DNA from: UBA3103 sp002365855
GTDB taxonomy: Bacteria > Bacillota > Desulfotomaculia > Desulfotomaculales > Pelotomaculaceae
DNA length: 7,586 nt
Assembly (NCBI GenBank): GCA_030627625.1
Contig: DAOURR010000079.1
Coordinates: 1-7,586, forward strand
Direction: 5' to 3'
The notes under the pieces are model-generated. The model had not been told where the DNA came from. It was given only the letters and a program-made list of their open reading frames with translations, and did no database searches. The position numbers and the translations under genes were made by a program. The first letter of the stretch is position 1, and each line of letters opens with the position of its first letter. Shown here one piece after another: positions 1 to 5,661 of this stretch.

Positions 1-45
1 ATATTCGTCATTCATTTTCCAGGGGCAAAGCGCCACTTCTGGTTA

Positions 46-165
46 TTAATGGGATATTCGGGTCTTAACCGAACACCGATGAGTTGTATTAGCATTATTT
101 CTGTCAGTTAGATCTTTTAGAGTGATTCCATTTATGTTTAATCTGCATTTATCCAGGCACTCCAT
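46..165 (-). CDS. Possible 39-residue ORF, doubtful
   Basis: A short ATG-initiated frame preceded, about nine bases upstream, by a purine-rich GGGTGGG stretch that could act as a ribosome binding site. It follows the GIY-YIG gene on the same strand after about 85 bases. The peptide has three cysteines and a segment reading ITLKDLTDRNN that is faintly like the first helices of small helix-turn-helix modules seen near phage nucleases. That resemblance is weak and I do not assign a function. It could equally be a decayed 3' relic of a larger gene or chance. The rest of positions 1-249 shows no gene, RNA or convincing terminator to me. Confidence 0.18.
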   Translation of the reverse strand: MECLDKCRLNINGITLKDLTDRNNANTTHRCSVKTRISH

Positions 166-249
166 TGGGAATTACCCACCCCCCTAATTTACTTTAAACA
201 TACATACAAAGAAACCACTAGTTAATGATTTTAATGCCAAGAAATACTG

Positions 250-1317
250 CTATTTTAAGGCTATATTCCACCTGGGTTGATATTTTCTTATCAAAATTCT
301 TTCTTTTTCCGCTATCTCTTTTTCGTCAACCCAAGATAAAACCCATAATTCTATACTCTCGCCCACATTGTTTATCAAGCTGTTAATATGACAATTTGTC
401 GATTGGCCATCGAAATAACAGTTTCTCGGGCTGATATTTCCATAATTAACATTAATCCTCGAGTAAAAATTATCCTGACATCTTCCTATATACATTACCT
501 CGCCATCAACAGCAAAATAGTATAATCCCTTTTGATTTAATATACTTTTATCAACTATCTTAAACTTGCAGTATTTTTCATCCCCATATGGATTTAGGAA
601 CCTTTTGTAAAAATTATCGTTGCTTTTTTTTAGTTGTAATAAAAAATCTCCAATTTTATAGTGCGTATGATGAGGATACCTTTTTTTTATCTCATCAGCA
701 AGTCTAGCGTATCGATAATGTCCTATGGTCTCTTCTAAAGTTTTATTATTAAGCGCAGCAAACAAGTTTTCTTTATCGAAGCCCTCAAACCGTATAGTAG
801 TCTTTTTAAAACCCATCTTTTCAATATCGCCGATTTCTTTATTGGGAGTATATTTTGGCCTAATAATAGGTTCAGTGTCCATTTCCACGCTTTTTCCGGG
901 AGATTCTTCGCTATTGGAATAAACAGTTTTATACCACTCTAATAAATCCTTATATGTGATTTCCTGTTTGCCTTCTTTGATTCTGATAACCCAATCGTCA
1001 GCATTTAACAGACTTTCAGGGTATTCTTTCTTGTGTGAGAACTCGCCAATCTTGGTAAGCCTTCTTTTTCCTCCAACCGCTCTAAGATAGTTATAGCTGC
1101 TGTTTTGATGGTCACCGTTACACCACTGGCTGACTCTGGCAGGTTGAACTGTTTTTGAACATAGTCTTTGAGCTGTCTTTCGAATTTCCGATTGAGTAAA
1201 AGCTATATCCGTTTTTTCATTATTGATAGCAGTTGCCTGATAAGTTAGAATTAGCGCCCCCAACCAGACTGCGCCAAAGACATTATCTGTAACATCGTCA
1301 TGAATGATTAATCCCAC
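250..1317 (-). CDS. HTH-containing GIY-YIG family nuclease
   Basis: A predicted DNA endonuclease of about 355 residues. The C-terminal domain (residues about 260-355) is GIY-YIG: GLYYF at 264-268 stands for the GIY strand, MYIGR at 275-279 for the YIG strand. The expected conserved Arg is R287, the metal-binding Glu is probably E339 in ExxLI, and the ending PRWN (348-351) fits the terminal Asn. An NxxSPRNCYFDGQSTNCHIN stretch separates the halves. Residues about 40-80 (FTQSEIRKTAQRL..VQPARVSQWCNGDH) look like a helix-turn-helix for DNA binding. The 100-250 region is unrecognised. No methyltransferase partner is visible, so a restriction enzyme, a homing-type nuclease or a defence nuclease are all possible. 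I chose the GTG at 1317 because AGGGGTGG lies five bases before it. ATG at 1338 (inside a TATAAT), ATG at 1350 and TTG at 1353 are in-frame alternatives with poorer sites. The gene has its own likely promoter and lies beyond the toxin-antitoxin terminator. Confidence 0.8.
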   Translation of the reverse strand: MGLIIHDDVTDNVFGAVWLGALILTYQATAINNEKTDIAFTQSEIRKTAQRLCSKTVQPARVSQWCNGDHQNSSYNYLRAVGGKRRLTKIGEFSHKKEYPESLLNADDWVIRIKEGKQEITYKDLLEWYKTVYSNSEESPGKSVEMDTEPIIRPKYTPNKEIGDIEKMGFKKTTIRFEGFDKENLFAALNNKTLEETIGHYRYARLADEIKKRYPHHTHYKIGDFLLQLKKSNDNFYKRFLNPYGDEKYCKFKIVDKSILNQKGLYYFAVDGEVMYIGRCQDNFYSRINVNYGNISPRNCYFDGQSTNCHINSLINNVGESIELWVLSWVDEKEIAEKERILIRKYQPRWNIALK

Positions 1318-1336
1318 CTTAACCACCCCTGCGAAC

Positions 1337-1345
1337 ATTATAGCA
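1337..1345 (-). promoter_or_regulatory. Extended -10 element (TGCTATAAT)
   Basis: The minus strand reads TGCTATAAT, a consensus TGn extended -10. Its last bases overlap an in-frame ATG at 1338. If used, transcription would start near 1330, just ahead of AGGGGTGG and the GTG at 1317, giving a very short leader. There is no good -35 match. It may be an alternative to the promoter at 1375-1402. Confidence 0.4.
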
Positions 1346-1374
1346 CGCATCAAACCTTAGAGGTAGTTACGGCA

Positions 1375-1402
1375 ATTATATGATACTACTGGGCAATAGC
1401 AA
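1375..1402 (-). promoter_or_regulatory. Putative sigma-A promoter of the GIY-YIG gene
   Basis: TTGCTA (1402-1397) and TATAAT (1380-1375) are separated by 16 bases on the minus strand. The -10 is perfect and the -35 matches four of six. It sits between the terminator of the upstream toxin-antitoxin operon and the nuclease gene, so the nuclease is probably transcribed independently, with a leader of about 50 bases. Confidence 0.5.
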
Positions 1403-1474
1403 ATAGGGAGCAATGAACTTAACCCTGCTATCCCGGTCGATCTGTGCACAACCATGGCACTTCTCTTATTTGAG

Positions 1475-1503
1475 AAAAAAAGCACCTGTCATTCACAGAT
1501 GCT
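1475..1503 (-). terminator. Intrinsic terminator of the toxin-antitoxin operon
   Basis: On the minus strand AGCATCTGT, a five-base loop GAATG, ACAGGTGCT and then a run of T. The stem is nine pairs with one T-G wobble and is followed by at least six T. It lies about 65 bases after the antitoxin stop codon, which closes that operon and separates it from the nuclease gene. No matching A-tract on the other side suggests bidirectional use. Confidence 0.85.
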
Positions 1504-1565
1504 GGTGTTGCATTGACGAGAACTGCCTTGATGAAAGGCTTGCAGCTTAAATTTTGGGAATAGCT

Positions 1566-2579
1566 TTATATAGTAAGATGCTCTGCATGCTCATAGGAGA
1601 TGAGATTTAGTCTTTCTGTTTTTTGATAAGCTTCTTCCTGATGCATTTTATCAATAATCTCCTTCGCTGAGTAATGCTGAAAATGCCGGATTACCTCATC
1701 AAGCGTATTTTTCTCTAAATCCGTCAATTCCTTAAACTGAACGCCCGGTGCCGAATAGAATTTATACCCGATATTTTCGTATTCATCATAATGTATTTCT
1801 TCGTAGCAAACCCCATCCAATAAAAGCAACGTTTCGTGACCTTCTGGTACTGCTCCCATGGGTAGTGCACTGTAAGCAAGTCCTGTGATAGACCTTTTTT
1901 CTTTTTTGTAATGCAAAAAGTCAGCAAACCACAGCATTTTCATCAGTTTGACCTTATGAAGCTCCCTAACTTTTAAAGCCAGGTAATTAATCACCTCGAC
2001 TACTTTATCAATATTAATTTTTGTATTCCCGGTAAAAACATTATCGCCTTCGAACCTGGCATATAAAGCTTCAATAGAATCTTTCAAATAACGATTCCGA
2101 TGAGCGTGGTAAACCTCATTGGCTTTTTTCAGGTATTTATGATAAGCCTTCTCGCTTAAGTCATCTTTAGCTCGTTCTAACAATTTAATGAACCATTTTG
2201 GATCATCGCCCACTTTTCTTAAGACATCATCGTGAACACTATCCTGAACCTGGTGATTCTCATAGCGAGTAATCGTAGAGGAACCCCATCCCAATATTTT
2301 AGAAAAGTCCTTCTGGCTGACACCGTATGTTTCTCTGATAGTTATAATCTCTTCTGAAGTTAAAAGCCCTGCCGCTTTTCGATAGGCATCCTTAAAAGAA
2401 ATGTCATTTGCATCAATCATCTCATCTGAAGCAGTATACGCCTCGGTATTCGGACAATACTCATACCTGGCTGGATATTTAACCCGTTTTCCTTTAAAGA
2501 TATTTTCTTCTGTAACTGTCACCTGCTGAACTTGGTGCTCTTCCATACAGCTCAGACACAGCTTAGTCTCTATACTCAT
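1566..2579 (-). CDS. MqsA-like/Panacea-domain antitoxin
   Basis: A 337-residue protein with three parts. Residues 1-50 resemble the MqsA/YgiT-type zinc-binding head: C8 and C11 form CxxC, C42 begins the second pair in EYCPN, but the fourth position is T45, so the finger is degenerate. Residues about 73-125 are an Xre/MqsA-type helix-turn-helix (GVSQKDFSKILGWGSSTITRYE). Residues about 190-325 match the Panacea domain (SocA-like, DUF4065; INYLALKVRELHKVKLMKMLWFAD and LPMGAVPEGH), known in other systems as an interchangeable toxin-neutralising domain. By family knowledge it should bind and neutralise the product of the gene just upstream and repress the shared promoter through the helix-turn-helix. 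The ATG directly abuts the toxin TAA, and its GGAGGGG ribosome binding site lies inside the toxin gene, which implies translational coupling. The function is inferred from domains; the domain calls are fairly firm. Confidence 0.85.
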   Translation of the reverse strand: MSIETKLCLSCMEEHQVQQVTVTEENIFKGKRVKYPARYEYCPNTEAYTASDEMIDANDISFKDAYRKAAGLLTSEEIITIRETYGVSQKDFSKILGWGSSTITRYENHQVQDSVHDDVLRKVGDDPKWFIKLLERAKDDLSEKAYHKYLKKANEVYHAHRNRYLKDSIEALYARFEGDNVFTGNTKINIDKVVEVINYLALKVRELHKVKLMKMLWFADFLHYKKEKRSITGLAYSALPMGAVPEGHETLLLLDGVCYEEIHYDEYENIGYKFYSAPGVQFKELTDLEKNTLDEVIRHFQHYSAKEIIDKMHQEEAYQKTERLNLISYEHAEHLTI

Positions 2580-3032
2580 TTATTTCCCCTCCTCACCTTT
2601 TGCATAGGGAAAATCATTATTAACAAACTTCCTGGTAGAGAAATGAAAAGACATCACAAATATACTATTTCTTTGTACAATCTCTACTCTTATCTTGATA
2701 TAGACATCCTTATCATTATATTGTCTACCAAAAACCCAAAACTCTGAAAGCTTTGGATGCCTCAAATCTTTAACGGTTTCCATGTATTCATTCGCTTTTA
2801 ATGTTCTAAGTTCTCGTCGTACTGCTTCTTTGGGTGATTCATCCGGAAAAAGCTGAGCAAGGGTGTATTTATTCGTATGTTCTAATGGCCGTTCACTGTC
2901 AACCTGTCTCACTTCTTGAATAGTAATAATAGTGTTATCCTGATCGAGGGCATACTTTAGTTTTTCCAAGTATGTCGTTACTTCTTCTTCGGGTTTTGTT
3001 GTTTTTTTATCCTCCCCGTTTGCTTCTTTCAT
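2580..3032 (-). CDS. Putative MqsR-like toxin
   Basis: A 150-residue protein, first gene of a two-gene operon. Its C-terminal half follows the layout I remember for MqsR, an mRNA interferase of RelE-like fold: LKANEYMETVKD (about 79-90) parallels the LSESDFYKSM region, W99 lies before a turn, then strands VYIKIRV (110-116) and IFVMSFHF (124-131) match the VYLKITV and LIVSFK strands. Residues 1-20 are charged and probably disordered. The expected activity is cytoplasmic RNA cleavage or another block of translation, neutralised by the Panacea antitoxin encoded next; neither activity nor catalytic residues are proven here. I chose the ATG at 3032 because CGGAGGTG precedes it by seven bases. The longer frame would start at 3074 inside the palindrome, with no ribosome binding site. 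Toxin-first order matches mqsRA and higBA. It sits where a phage portal gene would normally follow the large terminase. It could instead belong to another Panacea-linked toxin family. Confidence 0.65.
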   Translation of the reverse strand: MKEANGEDKKTTKPEEEVTTYLEKLKYALDQDNTIITIQEVRQVDSERPLEHTNKYTLAQLFPDESPKEAVRRELRTLKANEYMETVKDLRHPKLSEFWVFGRQYNDKDVYIKIRVEIVQRNSIFVMSFHFSTRKFVNNDFPYAKGEEGK

Positions 3033-3059
3033 TATAACACCTCCGGTATCCCCAGTCAA
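3031..3059 (-). promoter_or_regulatory. Consensus promoter overlapping the toxin start codon
   Basis: TTGACT (3059-3054), a 17-base spacer, and a perfect TATAAT (3036-3031) on the minus strand. The spacer contains the GGAGG that serves the toxin ATG at 3032, and the TATAAT runs into that ATG. A transcript from here would begin inside the toxin gene, beyond its ATG, so it could make antitoxin without toxin, or the match may be fortuitous. Confidence 0.55.
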
Positions 3060-3066
3060 TAAATTT

Positions 3067-3082
3067 GGTGTCATATGACACC
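3067..3082. promoter_or_regulatory. Perfect 16-bp palindrome, likely operator
   Basis: GGTGTCATATGACACC reads identically on both strands. It lies 35 bases before the toxin start, between the upstream extended -10 (3126-3134) and the TTGACT of the second promoter. A perfect dyad in this position fits an autoregulatory operator bound by the dimeric helix-turn-helix antitoxin, the usual arrangement in type II toxin-antitoxin operons. Confidence 0.7.
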
Positions 3083-3097
3083 GTTTTATATTTTAAG

Positions 3098-3114
3098 TTC
3101 TGGTATATTCTGGT
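3098..3114. repeat. Tandem 7-bp direct repeat, 10-bp period
   Basis: TTCTGGT occurs twice, separated by three bases (ATA), so the copies are exactly 10 bp apart, about one helical turn. The pair lies just downstream of the extended -10 element and upstream of the palindrome. It may be an additional protein-binding site in the toxin-antitoxin control region. Confidence 0.35.
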
Positions 3115-3125
3115 TATTCGGATTC

Positions 3126-3134
3126 ATTATATCA
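3126..3134 (-). promoter_or_regulatory. Extended -10 promoter upstream of the toxin-antitoxin operon
   Basis: TGATATAAT on the minus strand, a perfect TATAAT with a TGn extension, beginning directly after the terL stop codon. No strong -35 is visible. A transcript starting near 3119 would carry the palindrome in its leader and include the toxin ribosome binding site, so this is the better candidate for expression of both genes. Confidence 0.5.
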
Positions 3135-3137
3135 TAA

Positions 3138-4688
3138 TCAAAACAAGATAAGACCCCTTTCGTCATAGATCGACTTTCCAACTCCACCTTCGTTACGGAT
3201 ACACCGATCCAGGGCCATAATCAAAGCTACCGCACCGTCGATTCGCTCGGTGCTTTTTTCTTTGTCAGGTTTAATGTTGCCTGCAGGATCGGTTCTAACG
3301 TAAATGTTGTCCATCATCCAGCTTAAAACGGGCTGGCCACCATGAGCGACTTTCCCCTCCAAAGTCAGCTTCATTAATTCTTTGGTCGGAGGGCTCATGT
3401 CTTTAAAGCCCTGACCGAAGGGAACTACCGTAAACCCAAGTCTCTCTAAATTCTGGGTCATCTGCACCGCTCCCCAGCGGTCAAAGGCGATTTCCTTGAT
3501 GTTATAAAGAGTCCCCAACTCCTCAATGAAAGCCTCAATAAATCCGTAATGGATGACATTGCCTTCCGTGCTTAACAAGTGTCCCTGCTGTTTCCAGATA
3601 TCATAAGGCACATGATCCCGGCGAACCCGCAGGTCCAAAGTCTCCTCCGGCAGCCAGAAGTAGGGGAGCACATAATACTTATCATCTTCATCAATTGGCG
3701 GAAACACCAGCACAAAGGCAGTAATGTCTGTGGTGCTGGATAAATCCAGACCGCCAAAGCAAAGCCTCCCCTTTAGCTTCTCCGGCTCTACCGGGTGAGC
3801 GCATTTTTCCCATGTCTCCATGGGCATCCAGCGAACCGATTGCTTAACCCACTGGTTGAGCCGCAGCTGTCTGAATAAGTTCTCTTCTGCCGGATTCTCC
3901 CTGGCACTATGAAATGCAGCCCGTACCTTTTCAATATCAATGGTATGGCCCAGGGAAGGATTGGCCTTATACCAGTTCTTCTCGTCGCTCCAATCATCCC
4001 CTTCCTCGATACCGTAGATTACCGGGTAAAAAGCAGGGTCGTGCTTCTTGCCCCGCAAGATATCCTCTGCCTTCTGATGCACTTCATAACAGATTGAATT
4101 CCGATCGGTTCCCGCAGTGGTGATAAGAAAAAACAAGGGCTGCTTTCTGGCATCGCCGGAGCCTTTGGTCATAACATCATAAAGTTTGCGGTTAGGCTGG
4201 GTATGCAGCTCATCAAAGATTACCCCGTGAACATTGTAACCGTGCTTGGTATAGGATTCCGCTGAGAGTACCTGGTAGAAACTGCCCAGGGGCATATAGA
4301 CCAGCCTTTTTTGGGAAAGGACCGGTTTGATGCGTTTCTTTAAAGCTGGACATTGATCCACCATCTCCACGGCCACATCAAAAACAATGGAGGCGTTCTG
4401 CCGGTCAGCAGCACAGCCGTAAACCTCTGCGCCCCATTCACTGTCGGCACAGGTCAGGTAAAGAGCCACCGCTGCGGCCAGCTCACTTTTGCCGTTTTTC
4501 TTGGGCACCTCTACAAAGGCCGTATTGTACTGCCGGTACCCATCTGCTTTAACAGTACCAAAAATATCCCGGATGAGCTTTTCCTGCCAGGGCAGCAAAT
4601 CAAATGGCACCCCATGCCAGACCCCTTTGGTATGATTAAGCTGCTGGATAAACTGGACTGCCCTGTCTGCCATGGCCCCGTCGAACAT
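3138..4688 (-). CDS. terL: Phage terminase large subunit
   Basis: The ATP-driven DNA packaging motor and nuclease, 516 residues, of the YmfN/COG4626 type used by many Firmicute siphophages. The ATPase domain shows VPKKNGKS (61-68) as Walker A, VIFDE (156-160) as Walker B with E160 catalytic, and LITTAG (189-194 region) as the coupling motif. The RNase-H-like nuclease domain has D315 in GGLDLSS, D403 in AFDRWG and D484 in ERIDGAVA, the expected acidic metal ligands. The ending SIYDERGL is typical of full-length members, so the gene looks complete and active. It starts with ATG immediately after the terS stop codon, with GAGGG eleven bases upstream, implying coupled translation; ATG at residue 6 is an alternative. 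What follows is not a portal gene but a toxin-antitoxin-like operon. Confidence 0.95.
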   Translation of the reverse strand: MFDGAMADRAVQFIQQLNHTKGVWHGVPFDLLPWQEKLIRDIFGTVKADGYRQYNTAFVEVPKKNGKSELAAAVALYLTCADSEWGAEVYGCAADRQNASIVFDVAVEMVDQCPALKKRIKPVLSQKRLVYMPLGSFYQVLSAESYTKHGYNVHGVIFDELHTQPNRKLYDVMTKGSGDARKQPLFFLITTAGTDRNSICYEVHQKAEDILRGKKHDPAFYPVIYGIEEGDDWSDEKNWYKANPSLGHTIDIEKVRAAFHSARENPAEENLFRQLRLNQWVKQSVRWMPMETWEKCAHPVEPEKLKGRLCFGGLDLSSTTDITAFVLVFPPIDEDDKYYVLPYFWLPEETLDLRVRRDHVPYDIWKQQGHLLSTEGNVIHYGFIEAFIEELGTLYNIKEIAFDRWGAVQMTQNLERLGFTVVPFGQGFKDMSPPTKELMKLTLEGKVAHGGQPVLSWMMDNIYVRTDPAGNIKPDKEKSTERIDGAVALIMALDRCIRNEGGVGKSIYDERGLILF

Positions 4689-5162
4689 CTACTTCATCAC
4701 CCTCAAGATATCGTCCATAGGATCCCCTGTCTCACCAGCATCGCCATCTATCTGAATACGGGTCCGTGCTGCCGGGGTCAGGCCGAATTCGCTGCAGAAG
4801 TCCTTCATGACCTTTAGGTAAGTCTGGGCGATGGATACCTGGGGCACCTGCTGGATATAGCCGGAAGGGGTTTTGAAGATGGTGCCGTGCTTGCTTAAAA
4901 ACTCCTCCGCTTCTTTCCAGCGGGCATAGGCCTGGCAGTATCCGGCAAAGGCCGCACCATCCACCTGGGTCAGCACCCCCATAGCTTCCAGGGTCTTGCT
5001 CATCCGCTTCCATTCTTTTTTCGCCTCCGGCTCCAGCCATGACGGACAGCGGGGCGCTTTCTTTTCCGGTTTTGGTTCTTTTGTATTTAGGGGCCTTTTG
5101 CCGGGATTGCCTTCCAACAGTTTCAGTGCTGTAGGTTTGGGTTTTCTCCCCCGTGTCGCCAT
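4689..5162 (-). CDS. terS: Phage terminase small subunit, P27 family
   Basis: The DNA-recognition subunit of the packaging machine, 157 residues. It begins with the basic RGRKPKPTALKLLEGNPGKRPLN segment characteristic of P27-type small terminases, followed by a helical core (about 40-85) and the LTPAARTRI segment near the C terminus seen in this family. It should recognise the phage pac or cos site and hand the DNA to the large subunit. I place the start at ATG 5162: GGGAGG lies eight bases before it, whereas the in-frame GTG at 5171 overlaps that site. Its stop codon touches the terL start. A terminator-like hairpin lies immediately upstream. Confidence 0.93.
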   Translation of the reverse strand: MATRGRKPKPTALKLLEGNPGKRPLNTKEPKPEKKAPRCPSWLEPEAKKEWKRMSKTLEAMGVLTQVDGAAFAGYCQAYARWKEAEEFLSKHGTIFKTPSGYIQQVPQVSIAQTYLKVMKDFCSEFGLTPAARTRIQIDGDAGETGDPMDDILRVMK

Positions 5163-5180
5163 CGCTTTCACCTCCCAACA

Positions 5181-5209
5181 AAAAAGAGCCGATGCTCTCA
5201 GCCCTTTTT
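5181..5209 (-). terminator. Hairpin with T-run just upstream of terS
   Basis: On the minus strand AGAGC, loop ATCG, GCTCT, then TTTTT. An alternative, longer pairing is AAAAAGGGC with GCTCTTTTT enclosing an 11-base loop. It lies between the 63-residue gene and the terS ribosome binding site, only five bases from GGGAGG. It looks like an intrinsic terminator or attenuator that would reduce terminase expression relative to the upstream gene. Confidence 0.55.
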
Positions 5210-5231
5210 GCTCTTTGAATATTTTGTTTGT

Positions 5232-5423
5232 TTATTCGGCGTATTCGTAGCCGTGCCGGTGCAAAAGCTCCACCTGGCCAAGAGGCAGCACCCAGTAGCG
5301 GTCGTCATCCCCCAGCAAGATCCCGCTGGACTTAATGGTGCGGGCTGCATAGCTTCTGGCCAGGTGTAAATGTTTAAACCGGCTGGCCCTTCTGATGATC
5401 CCTTCGATTCTGGCATTCTTCAT
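5232..5423 (-). CDS. Basic 63-residue protein of unknown function
   Basis: A small protein I do not recognise. The N-terminal half is rich in Arg, Lys and His (about residues 1-32, RRASRFKHLHLARSYAARTIKSS) and is probably helical; the second half has DDDRYWVLPLGQVELLHRHGYEY, which looks like two short strands and a helix of a compact domain. There are no cysteines, signal peptide or membrane segment. GGAGG stands eight bases before the ATG, a strong site. It is the first gene after a putative promoter with a perfect inverted repeat and directly precedes the terminase pair, where many phages encode small DNA-binding or HNH proteins. The HNH catalytic pattern is not present. A nucleic-acid-binding role in packaging is a guess from charge and position only. 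Confidence 0.7.
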   Translation of the reverse strand: MKNARIEGIIRRASRFKHLHLARSYAARTIKSSGILLGDDDRYWVLPLGQVELLHRHGYEYAE

Positions 5424-5436
5424 CTTCGCGTCCTCC

Positions 5437-5475
5437 CCTGTGTTTTGGTAGTCTATATATCACTTAAAACACAGG
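5437..5475. repeat. Perfect 10-bp inverted repeat, 19-bp spacer
   Basis: CCTGTGTTTT at 5437-5446 and its exact reverse complement AAAACACAGG at 5466-5475. The arms enclose the TATATA -10 candidate, and the gene-proximal arm abuts the GGAGG site of the 63-residue gene. It may be an operator for a repressor dimer, or an RNA hairpin next to the ribosome binding site if transcription starts further upstream. Confidence 0.65.
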
Positions 5476-5484
5476 TAATAGCAA
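5454..5484 (-). promoter_or_regulatory. Putative promoter of the small gene-terS-terL unit
   Basis: TTGCTA (5484-5479) and TGATATATA (5462-5454) on the minus strand; the -10 has a TGn extension and the spacer is 19 bases, longer than ideal. It follows a terminator and lies within the inverted repeat region, consistent with a regulated start of the packaging operon. Confidence 0.4.
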
Positions 5485-5507
5485 GCTTTATTTGCACATA
5501 TTCCAAA

Positions 5508-5532
5508 GAAAAAGAGCCCTTTATAGGGGCCC
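5508..5532 (-). terminator. Intrinsic terminator after the cyclotransferase gene
   Basis: GGGCCC (5532-5527), loop CTATAAA, GGGCTC (5519-5514), then TTTTTC on the minus strand. The six-pair stem has one G-T wobble and a five-T tail. It lies about 130 bases past the cyclotransferase stop and separates that cassette from the packaging genes. A short ATG frame (5460-5570) runs through it, which I consider fortuitous. Confidence 0.65.
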
Positions 5533-5661
5533 CGTTTGTTAAAACTTGCATCTAATTCCAACTCTGCCATTCCTACCTGCCCCACTGTTGCCCTTATGTT
5601 TTTCCCCTTGAGCAGTTACCCTTCAGACCGGTGTTATACCCCAGCACGACCAACAGGGGGC

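Noticed and set aside
3909..4123. Several short plus-strand and second-frame minus-strand ORFs inside terL
   Set aside because: They overlap the conserved terminase coding sequence, and have no initiation signals or domain content.
4353..4817. 154-codon plus-strand frame across the terL/terS junction
   Set aside because: It is antisense to two well-supported terminase genes and has no convincing ribosome binding site or recognisable domain. It looks like a shadow of their codon composition.
5460..5570. 36-codon minus-strand ATG frame between the cyclotransferase and the 63-residue gene
   Set aside because: It runs through a good terminator hairpin and into the inverted repeat and promoter candidate, and the spacing of AGGTAGGA to the ATG is poor. 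Regulatory DNA explains the stretch better, although a tiny cysteine-containing peptide cannot be excluded.
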